From Pseudomonas arcuscaelestis (GTDB taxonomy: Bacteria > Pseudomonadota > Gammaproteobacteria > Pseudomonadales > Pseudomonadaceae), in NCBI RefSeq assembly GCF_016881005.1, contig NZ_JACOPV010000002.1, forward strand, positions 62,001 to 126,000: DNA of 64,000 nucleotides, read 5' to 3'. Made by a program: the position numbers and the translations under genes. Below, one piece after another: positions 1 to 8,757 of the stretch (the first letter of the stretch is position 1; every line of letters starts with the position of its first letter). Below the pieces are notes generated by a model, which saw only the letters and a list, made by a program, of their open reading frames with translations, made no database searches and was not told the DNA's origin.

Positions 1-120
1 GCAGCAGTTGCGAAGTCCGGAGCCTGGAAAAAATCTAAACCTTTTGCGTGGCACCAGGCTCAACAGTGGGCGGAGTCGGTGTCGCGCCAACAAAACACCT
101 TCTTCAAACATCATCCTCAC

Positions 121-143
121 GTCCCGCCAACGGAGGGTGGGAC
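121..143 (+). promoter_or_regulatory. leader hairpin before the PfpI gene
   Basis: An 8-bp stem (121-128 with 136-143, one G-T pair) and 7-nt loop ends 18 nt before the ATG at 162. A role in leader folding is possible but unproven. No clear -35/-10 pair was seen in 1-120. Confidence 0.3.
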
Positions 144-161
144 ACTGAATGTGGAGAAACC

Positions 162-722
162 ATGAACACACCACTTAACGGCAAACGCGTCCTGATCATC
201 ACCGCCAACACGGGCATCGAACGCGATGAACTGCTCAGTCCCCTGCAAGCCCTACGCGAGCAAGGCGCAAGCATTACCCATGGCTCGATCAAAGGCGGCA
301 CCGTGCAGACCTTCTTGCATGACACCGACAAGGACCGCACGGTCGAATCCAACGCCAGGCTTGCCGACCTCAACGGCGACGACTTCGATGCCCTGATCAT
401 CCCGGGCGGCACGGTCAACGCCGACACCCTGCGCCAGGATGCCGATGCGGCGAGGCTGATCCAGGCATTCAGCCTCTGCGGTAAAACTATAGCCGCAATT
501 TGCCATGGCCCTTGGGCGCTGATCGATGCCGAGGTGATCGCCGGCAAAACCCTGACCTCTTACCCCAGCGTTCGTACCGACCTGGTCAACGCCAAGGCCC
601 AATGGGTGGATGCCGAGGTCAAGGAGTGCACCGCCAAAGGCTGGCGCTTGATCACTTCGCGCACCCCAGACGATCTGCCAGCGTTCAACAAGGCAATTGC
701 CCAGGCTTTACAGGCGGCGTGA
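162..722 (+). CDS. DJ-1/PfpI family protein (YhbO-like)
   Basis: A 186-residue single-domain protein of the glutamine-amidotransferase-like DJ-1/PfpI superfamily. Family members act as deglycases, stress proteins or peptidases in the cytoplasm; which applies here cannot be read from sequence. The nucleophile elbow AAICHGPW places the expected cysteine at residue 114 followed by His115, and the Rossmann-like start KRVLIITANTG and the motif ALIIPGGT are also typical. The ATG at 162 is chosen because GGAG lies at 153-156 with good spacing. A GTG at 48 in the same frame would add 38 residues of non-conserved, low-complexity sequence. It converges on the YeeE pair, with 2 nt between stop codons. 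Confidence 0.9.
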   Translation: MNTPLNGKRVLIITANTGIERDELLSPLQALREQGASITHGSIKGGTVQTFLHDTDKDRTVESNARLADLNGDDFDALIIPGGTVNADTLRQDADAARLIQAFSLCGKTIAAICHGPWALIDAEVIAGKTLTSYPSVRTDLVNAKAQWVDAEVKECTAKGWRLITSRTPDDLPAFNKAIAQALQAA

Positions 723-724
723 TC

Positions 725-1144
725 TCAGCGGCCACGCCAGCGTTCGATGACGCTGAACAAGGCCATGCCCAGCAACATGGCGCCAACGAAGAGAATACTT
801 TGCCAGTAGCCGGTCAATAGCAGCACCAAGCCAGGGCCGGGGCAGATGCCGGCAATGCCCCAGCCCGCACCAAATACCAGGCTGCCGAGAATCAGCCTGG
901 AGTCCACATCGCGGGCTGCGGGCATACGCATAGGGGAACCCAGCAGTGAGCGCGACTGTTTGCGACTCCATTGCAGCGGTACGAACGCAACCGCGATTGC
1001 AGCGACCATCACCAGCGCCAGTGATGGGTCCCAAAGCCCGGCCACATCGAGAAAACCAAGGACCTTGGCCGGGTTGGCCATGCCGGCCAGCAAAAGGCCA
1101 AGACCGAATACCACACCTGCCAGCAAAGCGACTATTCCTCTCAT
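725..1144 (-). CDS. YeeE/YedE-type membrane protein, second half (DUF6691-like)
   Basis: A 139-residue, very hydrophobic protein with about four membrane segments and the conserved half-motif AGICPGPGL, matching the short partner subunit of split YeeE/YedE sulfur transporters. Full-length YeeE carries two such halves for thiosulfate uptake. In split pairs the two halves are adjacent genes, as here: its ATG at 1144 is 2 nt after the stop of the upstream half. Transport of a sulfur compound is inferred from the family. No ArsR-type regulator or sulfur dioxygenase, common neighbours of such pairs, is present. Confidence 0.85.
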   Translation of the reverse strand: MRGIVALLAGVVFGLGLLLAGMANPAKVLGFLDVAGLWDPSLALVMVAAIAVAFVPLQWSRKQSRSLLGSPMRMPAARDVDSRLILGSLVFGAGWGIAGICPGPGLVLLLTGYWQSILFVGAMLLGMALFSVIERWRGR

Positions 1145-1146
1145 GC

Positions 1147-1581
1147 TCAGCCCCCCATCAGGTGACGGGCAATGAACACCACGCCGATGCCGCCGGCCAT
1201 GAACGACAGGGTTGCCACCAGCGAACGCGGCGATAGCCGGGCCAGGCCACACACGCCATGGCCGCTGGTGCATCCCGAGCCGTAGCGGGCACCCAGGCCT
1301 ACCAGCAAACCTGCAACAATCAGGGTCAATGGCCCGGCCTCAAACTTGGCAAGCGGGCGCCCGGCAAACACCCACCAGAGCAACGGTGCTATTAGAATCC
1401 CGAGAACGAATAGCCCCTTCTCGCCTCTGCCCTCATCCTGCTTGCGCAACAGACTGCCCAGCAGGCCACTGATGCCGGCGACGCGGCCGTTCAACAGGGC
1501 GAACATGCTCACGCCCAGACCAATCAAGGCACCGCCGAGCAACGCCGACCACGGTGTGAAATGGGCCCAATCGATTGTCAT
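1147..1581 (-). CDS. YeeE/YedE-type membrane protein, first half
   Basis: A 144-residue protein with about four membrane segments. The sequence GSGCTSGHGVCG near residue 105 is the cysteine-containing signature of the YeeE/YedE sulfur transport family, where cysteines relay thiosulfate through the pore. The ATG at 1581 is preferred over a start five codons upstream because MTIDW matches the usual beginning. It forms a two-gene unit with the shorter half downstream. The substrate is probably thiosulfate or a sulfide-derived species, by family only. Confidence 0.85.
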   Translation of the reverse strand: MTIDWAHFTPWSALLGGALIGLGVSMFALLNGRVAGISGLLGSLLRKQDEGRGEKGLFVLGILIAPLLWWVFAGRPLAKFEAGPLTLIVAGLLVGLGARYGSGCTSGHGVCGLARLSPRSLVATLSFMAGGIGVVFIARHLMGG

Positions 1582-1635
1582 GTGCGCACCTGGCAAGGTC
1601 TGCTGTAGGGTTCGGCGCAGACTTTACCAGATTGC

Positions 1636-1665
1636 GCCAGCGCCTACCTTCCGGTAGGTGCTGGC
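1636..1665 (-). terminator. 13-bp hairpin after cluster A, possible terminator or REP-like element
   Basis: Arms 1636-1648 and 1653-1665 pair over 13 bp with one G-T wobble around a TTCC loop. It lies 18 nt past the stop of the acyl-CoA ligase gene and just before the YeeE pair, where the long leftward operon should end. No run of T follows on the minus strand, so it is either a rho-dependent end, an RNA-stabilising structure or a REP-like repeat. Confidence 0.5.
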
Positions 1666-1683
1666 TTGCCTTGCGACCCTAGC

Positions 1684-3333
1684 CTACGCCTGGCAGGCAT
1701 GCAGCTCGCGAATCAGCTTCTTGTTGATCTTGCCGACACTGGTTTTCGGAATCTCATCAACAAATCGCACCTGCCGTGGCACGGCCCATTTGTTCAGGCT
1801 ACCGCTGTCGACGAACTGTTGCAGGTGCTGTGCCAGCGATTGTTGATCCAGCTGCATACCTGCCACACAAACCACCAGTGCCAGGGGCTGTTCCCCCCAT
1901 TGCGCATCGGCAATGCCAACGACTGCCACTGAGTCGACGCCAGGGTGCTGGCTGATCAGGCTTTCCAGCGCTACCGAGCTGATCCACTCACCGCCGGTCT
2001 TGATCACGTCCTTGATCCGGTCGCGAATCTGCACCACGCCGCGTGCATTGATGCAGGCCATGTCACCGGTGTGCATCCAGCCATCAGCCCACAATGCTGC
2101 GCCTTGCTCAGGTTCTTTCAGGTAGCCCTGGGTCAGCCAGGGCGCGCGTACCACGATCTCGCCGAGGCTTTCACCGTCGTGTGCGACCTGATTGCCTTGC
2201 TCATCGACGATACGCAAGTCCACCAGTGGAATGGGCACGCCAGCGTTGATGCGCAGGGGTATCTGCTGGTCCATGGGCAGCGCCAGGTCTTCTGGGGTGA
2301 GGTTGGTCAGGCTCAACAGCGGGCAAGTTTCGGACATGCCATAGCCACAGTGCACGCGAATACCACGGTTGCTCGCCCGTGCTGCCAGGCCTTGTGTCAA
2401 AGCACTGCCGCCCAGTAGCATTTTCCAGCCGGTAAGGTCGGTATTACGGCCCTCCTCGCTGTCGAGCATCATCTGCAGCAGGGTCGGGACGCAGTGCGAA
2501 AAGGTCACCTGCTCTTCGCGGAACAGGCGTACCAGTTGGTTGGGTTCGTAGCGCCCGGGGTACACCTGCTTGATACCCAGCGCCGTTGCGACATAAGGCA
2601 CGCCCCAGGCGTGTACATGGAACATCGGCGTGATGGGCATGTACACATCGCCGGAACGCAGCAACGGCTCGGCACCACAGGCCGCCAACGTCCCCAATTC
2701 ATTGAGGGTGTGCAGCACCAATTGGCGGTGGGTGAAGTAGACGCCCTTGGGGTTGCCCGTCGTGCCGGTGGTGTAGAACAGGGTTGCCAGCGAATTTTCG
2801 TCAAAGTCCGGGAATTCGTACGCCGTAGCCGCGGCAACCAGCAGCGCTTCGTACTCGCCCAGTACCGGTAGTGCGGTGGCACAGGGTTGTGCATCACTGA
2901 AGCGGATAAACCCTTCGACTGTCTCCAGTTCGCCCTGCAATTGCTCCATCAATGGCAAGAAATCATCGTGGACCAGCACCAGTTTGTCGTCGGCGTGGTT
3001 CATGGTGTAGCGAATCTGTTCGGCAGACAGGCGCACGTTCACGGTGTGCAGCACTGCACCGAGCATCGGTACGGCGAAGAAGCATTCGAGTGCACGATGG
3101 CTGTCCCAATCGAGCAAGGCCACGGTATCCCCCGCCTTGACCCCCGCCGCGACCAGCACGTTGGCCAGACGCTGGATGCGCTCCTGCAAGGTGATGTAGT
3201 TGTAGCGCAACTTGTCGGCGTAGACGATTTCCTGGCCAGGCTGGTAGCGCACACCGGAAAGCAGCAGGCGCTTGATCAGCAGCGGATAGCTGTAGGCCCC
3301 GGGCGCCGGGGCAATCACGCGAGTTTCGATCAT
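1684..3333 (-). CDS. acyl-CoA synthetase (AMP-dependent fatty acyl-CoA ligase)
   Basis: A 549-residue ANL-superfamily ligase that activates a carboxylic acid with ATP and CoA in the cytoplasm. The AMP-binding P-loop YTTGTTGNPKG is at residues 187-197, HTGD lies in the second half, and the C-terminal GKINKKLIRE supplies the adenylation lysine. Its length fits medium/long-chain FadD-like enzymes. The ATG at 3333 has AAGGA seven bases upstream; a GTG at 3348 overlapping the dehydrogenase stop is an alternative that adds five residues. It is the last gene of the cluster A operon, beside an acyl-CoA dehydrogenase and an RND transporter, so its substrate is probably the compound that system handles. 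Confidence 0.92.
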   Translation of the reverse strand: MIETRVIAPAPGAYSYPLLIKRLLLSGVRYQPGQEIVYADKLRYNYITLQERIQRLANVLVAAGVKAGDTVALLDWDSHRALECFFAVPMLGAVLHTVNVRLSAEQIRYTMNHADDKLVLVHDDFLPLMEQLQGELETVEGFIRFSDAQPCATALPVLGEYEALLVAAATAYEFPDFDENSLATLFYTTGTTGNPKGVYFTHRQLVLHTLNELGTLAACGAEPLLRSGDVYMPITPMFHVHAWGVPYVATALGIKQVYPGRYEPNQLVRLFREEQVTFSHCVPTLLQMMLDSEEGRNTDLTGWKMLLGGSALTQGLAARASNRGIRVHCGYGMSETCPLLSLTNLTPEDLALPMDQQIPLRINAGVPIPLVDLRIVDEQGNQVAHDGESLGEIVVRAPWLTQGYLKEPEQGAALWADGWMHTGDMACINARGVVQIRDRIKDVIKTGGEWISSVALESLISQHPGVDSVAVVGIADAQWGEQPLALVVCVAGMQLDQQSLAQHLQQFVDSGSLNKWAVPRQVRFVDEIPKTSVGKINKKLIRELHACQA

Positions 3334-3344
3334 TGCTGGATCCT

Positions 3345-5123
3345 TCACAGTTGTTCAGCGTCGAGCAGGTACAGGGTGGCGCTGCCGGCCTTGACAGTGG
3401 CGCTGAGCGACTGGATGCGCGGCAGTAGGCGGGCAAAATAGAAGCGCGCAGTACCCAGCTTGCTGGTGTAGAAAGCAGCCTGCTCATCCTGCGCCAGGGC
3501 GACATCGGCCATTTGCGCCCACATGTAGGCGTACAGCGTGTAGCCGAACACATGCAGGTACTCCACTGCCGCCGCACCGATTTCGCGGGCGTTGCCCTGG
3601 GCTCGGTCGAGCAACCACGCGGTCAATTCATCCAGATTGTCGATGGCGGCCAGCAACGGCTCACTAAACTCGTTCCGCGATGGGGCCAGACGCTGCGCGA
3701 ATGCTTTCATTTGCGCAGACAACTGGCTGTAGGCCTTGCCACCATCGGCGACCAATTTGCGCCCCACCAGGTCCATGGCCTGGATACCGTTGGTGCCTTC
3801 GTAGATCTGGGTAATCCGGCAATCGCGGATCAATTGCTCCTGGCCCCATTCGCGAATGTAGCCATGGCCACCGAACACTTGCTGACCATGTACCGTGGTT
3901 TCCAACCCCATGTCCGTGAGGAAAGCTTTGGCCACCGGGGTCAGCAGCGCCACCTGGGCCTGTGCGCGGTTGCGCTCTTGCTCGTCTTCGCTGTACTTGG
4001 CCAGGTCCAGTTGCAGGGCCACATAGGTGGAAAACGCCCGCCCGCCTTCGTTCAAGGCTTTCATGGTCAAGAGCATGCGGCGCACGTCGGGGTGCACGAT
4101 GATCGGGTCGGCAGCCTGTTCGCTGGCCACAGGTCCGGTTGGAGCACGGCTCTGCAACCGCTCGCGGGCGTATTCGATGGCGTTCTGATAAGAGCGTTCA
4201 CCCAGGGCCAGGCCCTGGATGCCTACACCCAGGCGTTCGTAGTTCATCATGGTGAACATGGCATTCAAGCCTTTGTTCAGCTCGCCCACCAGGTAGCCAG
4301 TGGCACCGTCGAAGTTCATCACGCAGGTGGCCGATGCCTTGATGCCCATCTTGTGCTCGATCGAGCCACACCCCAGGGCATTGGCATCTCCAAGCGAACC
4401 ATCGTCGTTGACCATCACCTTGGGCACCAGGAACAGCGAGATACCCCTGGCCCCTGCCGGTGCATCCGGCAGCTTCGCCAGTACCAGATGAATGATGTTC
4501 TCGCTCAGGTCCTGCTCACCGCCGGTAATGAAGATCTTGGTGCCGCTGATCCGGTAGCTGCCGTCGACCTGAGGTTCGGCGCGGGTGCGAATCAAGCCAA
4601 GGTCAGTACCGGCATGCGGTTCGGTCAGGCACATCGAACCGGTCCAGCGCCCTTCATACATGGCGGGTAGGTACTGGGCCTTTAGTGCGTCGCTGGCGTG
4701 ATTGAGCAGCGACAAGCAGGCGCCAGCAGTGAGCATCGGATACAGGCCGAACGAGAGGTTGGCAGCGTTGAGCATTTCTTCGACCTGGGCACCGATAACC
4801 TTAGGCATGCCCATGCCGCCGTATTGCGTCGCGCCTGCAACGCCGACCCAGCCATCGTCGGCGTAGGTGCGATAGGCCTCGGCGAAACCATCCGGGGTGA
4901 TAACTCGACCGTCCTCCCAGCGGCAACCTTGTTCATCGCCACTGCGATTGAGCGGCGCAATGACCTGAGCGATGACCTTGCCCGCCTGCTCAAGGATGGC
5001 CTTGGCGGTATCGGCATCAATGTGCTCTGCCAGTGCTGGAATCCGTGACCATACAGCCGGAAGGTCAAACACCTCGTTGAACAGAAAATCCATGTCGCGC
5101 AGCGGTGGAAGGTAATCAGACAT
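3345..5123 (-). CDS. acyl-CoA dehydrogenase, large DmdC/FadE5-like type
   Basis: A 592-residue flavoprotein that introduces a 2,3 double bond into an acyl-CoA. It is about 200 residues longer than ordinary dehydrogenases, as in the subgroup with an extra N-terminal segment (MDFLFNEVFD) and a C-terminal extension domain (DmdC, FadE5). CLTEPHAGTDLG is the FAD-contact region, and IYEGTNGIQ carries the catalytic glutamate near residue 441. Its ATG overlaps the end of the MMPL gene by 8 bp, suggesting translational coupling with transport. 3-methylmercaptopropionyl-CoA is one known substrate of the family, but long acyl-CoAs are equally possible; the local context favours an acyl or hydrophobic acid substrate. 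Confidence 0.93.
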   Translation of the reverse strand: MSDYLPPLRDMDFLFNEVFDLPAVWSRIPALAEHIDADTAKAILEQAGKVIAQVIAPLNRSGDEQGCRWEDGRVITPDGFAEAYRTYADDGWVGVAGATQYGGMGMPKVIGAQVEEMLNAANLSFGLYPMLTAGACLSLLNHASDALKAQYLPAMYEGRWTGSMCLTEPHAGTDLGLIRTRAEPQVDGSYRISGTKIFITGGEQDLSENIIHLVLAKLPDAPAGARGISLFLVPKVMVNDDGSLGDANALGCGSIEHKMGIKASATCVMNFDGATGYLVGELNKGLNAMFTMMNYERLGVGIQGLALGERSYQNAIEYARERLQSRAPTGPVASEQAADPIIVHPDVRRMLLTMKALNEGGRAFSTYVALQLDLAKYSEDEQERNRAQAQVALLTPVAKAFLTDMGLETTVHGQQVFGGHGYIREWGQEQLIRDCRITQIYEGTNGIQAMDLVGRKLVADGGKAYSQLSAQMKAFAQRLAPSRNEFSEPLLAAIDNLDELTAWLLDRAQGNAREIGAAAVEYLHVFGYTLYAYMWAQMADVALAQDEQAAFYTSKLGTARFYFARLLPRIQSLSATVKAGSATLYLLDAEQL

Positions 5124-7590
5124 GATGCGAGCACTCGACTTCTTTGGTTGTTTGTTGCAGCCCGTCGGCAGCGACGGTGCTGGAAGCGGGTACCTGGGCC
5201 TTGTTGCCAGGCAGAAGGAAATACGACAGCGCCGGAATCAGGATGAGCGCGCCGAGCATGTTCCAGAGGAACATGAAGGTCAGCAGGATGCCCATGTCGG
5301 CCTGGAACTTGATCGGCGACCAGGCCCAGGCGACCACGCCGGCAGCCAAAGTGATGCCGACCAGGCCGACCACTCGACCGGTGAAGGCCACGGCATTTTG
5401 ATACGCCTCGGACAACGGCAAGCCCTTGCGCTGGTAGTGCAGTTGCACGCTGAGCAGGTACAGCGCGTAGTCCACGCCAATGCCCACGCCCAGGGCAATG
5501 ACCGGCAAGGTCGCGACTTTCACACCAATCCCCATCATCACCATCAGCGCCTCACACAGCACTGAGGTGAGAATCAGCGGCAGCACGGCGACCAACGTGG
5601 CCCGCCAACTGCGGAACGTGATCAGGCAGAACAGCGTGACCGCCAGGTACACCAGCAGCAGCATGGTGCGGTTGGCATCGCGCACGACAATGTTGGTTGC
5701 CGCTTCGATCCCGGCACTGCCGGCAGCCAGGAGGAATTGGCGATCTTCACTGCTGTTGGCCTGGGCAAAGCGCTCGGCAACGGCCACCACTTCATCCAGG
5801 GTGTCGGCCTTGTGATCGGTCAGGTAGGCAATCACTGGCATCAGCGAGCAGTCGTTGTTGAACAGCTCGGGCGCATTGACCGAAGCCTGTTGCGCGGCGT
5901 AGTTGAGGACGTCCTGGTTGCGCTGGATACTGTTGAGTTTCGGGTTGCCTTCATAGGTGCCGGCCGTTATCTGGCGTACCGCATTGGTCAACGACAAGGT
6001 GGTCTGCACCCCGGCATGCTGTTGCAGCTCCCAAGCCAGTCGATCGGCGAGTACCAGCGTCTGGTAGCGCAGGCAGCCTTCCGGGGCGGTCTTGATCATC
6101 ACCGCGAACGTGTCGCTGGAAAGCGCGTAATGATCGGTGATGTAGGCGTTGTCACGGTTATAGCGTGAATCGGCGTGCAACTCGGGCGCACCGCTGTCGA
6201 GGTCGCCGATTTTCAGTTGCAGGCTCAGGGCAAAGCCCCCTGCTCCCAATACGCCAGCGACCAACAAGGCGGCCGTCGCCCATTTGCGGGTGGTAAAGCG
6301 ATCGAGCAGGTCCCAGAGTTTGCCGAAGCCGCGATGCTCTGCTGCCCGCGAGTCGATACGCAGGGCGCGCTCGGCGGCTTTGCGCCCTACCCCGACATAC
6401 GACAGCGCCACCGGCATCAACAGCAGCGAGGTAAAGATCAATACCGCCACACCGATACTGGCGGTGATCGCCAGGTCTTGAATGACCGGAATGTCGATCA
6501 GCATCAGCACGGCAAAACCTACCGCATCGGCCAGCAACGCCGTAACGCCGGCAACAAACAGGCGGCGGAAGGTATAGCGTGCGGCAACCTGGCGGTGGGT
6601 ACCGCGGCCAATGTCCTGCATGATGCCGTTCATTTTCTGCGCGGCATGCGACACGCCAATGGCGAAAATCAGGAACGGTACCAGAATCGAGTAAGGGTCG
6701 ATGGCATATCCCAGCCAGGCAACAATGCCCAGTTGCCAGACTACCGCGGTCAATGAACACAGCACCACCAGCAAGGTACTGCGCACACACCGGGTATAGA
6801 GGTAGATGATCACCAGGGTGGTCACCACCGCCAGGGCAAAGAACAACATCACCTGGATCAAACCGTCGATGAGGTCGCCCATCAGTTTGGCGAAGCCGAT
6901 CACATGGATCTTGTAGGTGCCTTGCGCCTCGTACTGGCTGCGTATTTGCTCAAGTTTCTGCGAGAACGCATGGTAGTCGACGCCACGGCCGGTGGCCGAG
7001 TCCTGGTCGAGCAGCGGCACGATCAACATGCTCGACTTGAAGTCGCGGGCAACCAGGCTACCCACGATGTTTGCGCGTTCGATGTTCTGTCGCAGCTGTT
7101 GGATATCGGCTTGCGAGCCCTGGTAGCCGTCGGGCATCACCGGGCCGCCCTGGAAGCCTTCTTCAGTCACTTCGGTCCAGCGCACCGCCGGGCTCCACAG
7201 TGACTTCATCCAGGCGCGGTCCACGCCCTGGCTGAGGAACAGTTCATCGTTGATATGGCGCAGGGTCTGCAGATACGCCGGGTCAAAGATGTCGCCCTGG
7301 GTGTTTTCCACCACCACGCGCAGCGAGTTGCCCAGACCGCGCAGTGACTGGCGATTTTCCAGGTAGTTCTGAATGTACGGATGACTCTGGGGAATCATCT
7401 TTTCGAAACTTGGGCGCAATTCCAGGCGCGTCACGGCCATGTACCCCAGCACCAGGGTAGCCAGCAGCATGCACACCATAAACGGCAGACGATGATTGAA
7501 CACCAGACGTTCGAGCAGATTGCCGGAGCGTGCATCGAAGTCGCCAAGGTTACGGACCACCGGCAAGGTGTCTTGTTGGATATTGGCCAT
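5116..7590 (-). CDS. MMPL/RND-family transporter (cluster A copy)
   Basis: An 824-residue inner-membrane protein with the RND/MMPL layout of two repeats, each one helix, a large periplasmic domain, then five helices. The first helix is near residues 35-54, the second repeat begins near 435, and GVGIGVDYALYLL in the second half is the conserved helix carrying the aspartate-containing motif. The first half has FAIGVSHAAQ at the matching place without the aspartate. Homologous along its length with the transporter at 53799-56162. It follows the YCF48-type gene by 15 bp. Direction of transport and substrate are unknown; lipid or hydrophobic cargo is the family theme. Confidence 0.92.
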   Translation of the reverse strand: MANIQQDTLPVVRNLGDFDARSGNLLERLVFNHRLPFMVCMLLATLVLGYMAVTRLELRPSFEKMIPQSHPYIQNYLENRQSLRGLGNSLRVVVENTQGDIFDPAYLQTLRHINDELFLSQGVDRAWMKSLWSPAVRWTEVTEEGFQGGPVMPDGYQGSQADIQQLRQNIERANIVGSLVARDFKSSMLIVPLLDQDSATGRGVDYHAFSQKLEQIRSQYEAQGTYKIHVIGFAKLMGDLIDGLIQVMLFFALAVVTTLVIIYLYTRCVRSTLLVVLCSLTAVVWQLGIVAWLGYAIDPYSILVPFLIFAIGVSHAAQKMNGIMQDIGRGTHRQVAARYTFRRLFVAGVTALLADAVGFAVLMLIDIPVIQDLAITASIGVAVLIFTSLLLMPVALSYVGVGRKAAERALRIDSRAAEHRGFGKLWDLLDRFTTRKWATAALLVAGVLGAGGFALSLQLKIGDLDSGAPELHADSRYNRDNAYITDHYALSSDTFAVMIKTAPEGCLRYQTLVLADRLAWELQQHAGVQTTLSLTNAVRQITAGTYEGNPKLNSIQRNQDVLNYAAQQASVNAPELFNNDCSLMPVIAYLTDHKADTLDEVVAVAERFAQANSSEDRQFLLAAGSAGIEAATNIVVRDANRTMLLLVYLAVTLFCLITFRSWRATLVAVLPLILTSVLCEALMVMMGIGVKVATLPVIALGVGIGVDYALYLLSVQLHYQRKGLPLSEAYQNAVAFTGRVVGLVGITLAAGVVAWAWSPIKFQADMGILLTFMFLWNMLGALILIPALSYFLLPGNKAQVPASSTVAADGLQQTTKEVECSHHV

Positions 7591-7605
7591 CAGGTTGTTC
7601 TCTTA

Positions 7606-8688
7606 TTATGGCTGCAGCGGTTGGTCGAAGGACTGCGTACGCACACCACGGTCCCCTACCAGCACCAGGTCGGTACCGGCGTCGAATGTCGCCGCACTGA
7701 CCGGCGTGCGCGAGGTTTGCTTGACCGCGACAAAACTGGCGCCGTCGTCCTTGCTCATTAGCAGGTCGCCGGCCTGGCTCAACAGCCATAGCTGGCCACG
7801 GTTGTCCTGACTTGCGGCAGTAATACTGGTGGTCAAGGCGGTACTGACTTGTTGCCATTGCTGACCGCCATCGACACTGCGGTACACATGCCCGCGCAGC
7901 CCATACACCAGCAGTGCACCCGGTTTACCGATTGCGCCGAAGAAGGTGCCGCTATAGGGCGTGTTTACCCGAGTGAACTGCTGTCCGTCGGCACTGAGTT
8001 TGAGCAACAGGCCTTGTTCACCGGTGATGTACAAGGTGTTGTCGACCAGTGCCAGGCTGGTCAGGTGCAGGGCCTGGGGGTTGTCGCTGCGCTCAAGCCA
8101 CGGTGTCCAATGCTGGCCGCCATCGGCGGTGTACAGCAGCAGGTTGAAGACACCTACGGCATAGCCGTGGCTGGCATCGGTGAACAGCACATCCAGAAAC
8201 GGCTTGTCGGCGCCTTCGGCTTGCAGGCGCTCGCCCTCTGCCACCAGCGCGGCCCAGCGCTGATCATCCGGCGCCGCCTGCGCCCGGCTGCGGTACCACG
8301 CCAGCACCTGTTCGCCCAGCACGCGGCCATCTAGCTGCTTTTCCCAGTTTTGGCCACCATCACGGCTGTGCAAAATCACGCCGTCATTGCCCACCGCCCA
8401 GCCAAGCTGCGGCGTTGGAAAACTCACCGCATTGAGATCGGCACTGACCGGCACCTGTGCCTGTTGCCAGTGCGTACCGCGATCATTGGAATAGAGGATG
8501 TGCCCGCGTGGACCCACGGCAATCTGCCGCTCGCCCGCCGAGGTGACGTCACGCAACGCGCTTTTCATCGCCAATGCGCTAGGCATGGCCGGCAAGTCCA
8601 GCACATCGACATAGGGTGCTGCCTGCGCAGTGCCTTGCAGGGCGAGCAGCGCCAGGGTCAGCGTCGTCCATCGCTTGAAACAGTACAT
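7606..8688 (-). CDS. YCF48/BNR-repeat beta-propeller protein, exported (cluster A copy)
   Basis: A 360-residue protein with an N-terminal signal peptide ending near TAQAAP (about residue 24) and then repeated blades of the type SxDGGxxW (for example SRDGGQNWEK, TADGGQHWT, SVDGGQQWQ). These identify a BNR/sortilin-like propeller of the YCF48 photosystem-II-assembly family. In heterotrophs such proteins sit beside MMPL transporters, DUF1329 and DUF1302, as here, and are thought to be periplasmic partners of the transporter. No enzymatic residues were recognised. It matches the shorter paralogue at 56170-57144. Confidence 0.88.
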   Translation of the reverse strand: MYCFKRWTTLTLALLALQGTAQAAPYVDVLDLPAMPSALAMKSALRDVTSAGERQIAVGPRGHILYSNDRGTHWQQAQVPVSADLNAVSFPTPQLGWAVGNDGVILHSRDGGQNWEKQLDGRVLGEQVLAWYRSRAQAAPDDQRWAALVAEGERLQAEGADKPFLDVLFTDASHGYAVGVFNLLLYTADGGQHWTPWLERSDNPQALHLTSLALVDNTLYITGEQGLLLKLSADGQQFTRVNTPYSGTFFGAIGKPGALLVYGLRGHVYRSVDGGQQWQQVSTALTTSITAASQDNRGQLWLLSQAGDLLMSKDDGASFVAVKQTSRTPVSAATFDAGTDLVLVGDRGVRTQSFDQPLQP

Positions 8689-8716
8689 ACCCGATCCTCC
8701 GGATAGCTCAACCAGG

Positions 8717-8745
8717 GACCGGGCACCGATCTACGGCGCCCGGTC
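8717..8745 (-). promoter_or_regulatory. intercistronic hairpin between DUF1329 and YCF48-type genes
   Basis: Arms 8717-8724 and 8738-8745 (GACCGGGC and its complement) form a perfect 8-bp stem with a 13-nt loop in the 69-bp gap. Lacking a T-run on either strand, it may set mRNA stability so that upstream genes are expressed differently from downstream genes. Confidence 0.4.
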
Positions 8746-8757
8746 ATTCATGCCGGC

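Noticed and set aside
48..161. Longer N-terminus for the PfpI-type protein from GTG at 48
   Set aside because: The extra 38 residues are not family-like, and the ATG at 162 has its own GGAG site.
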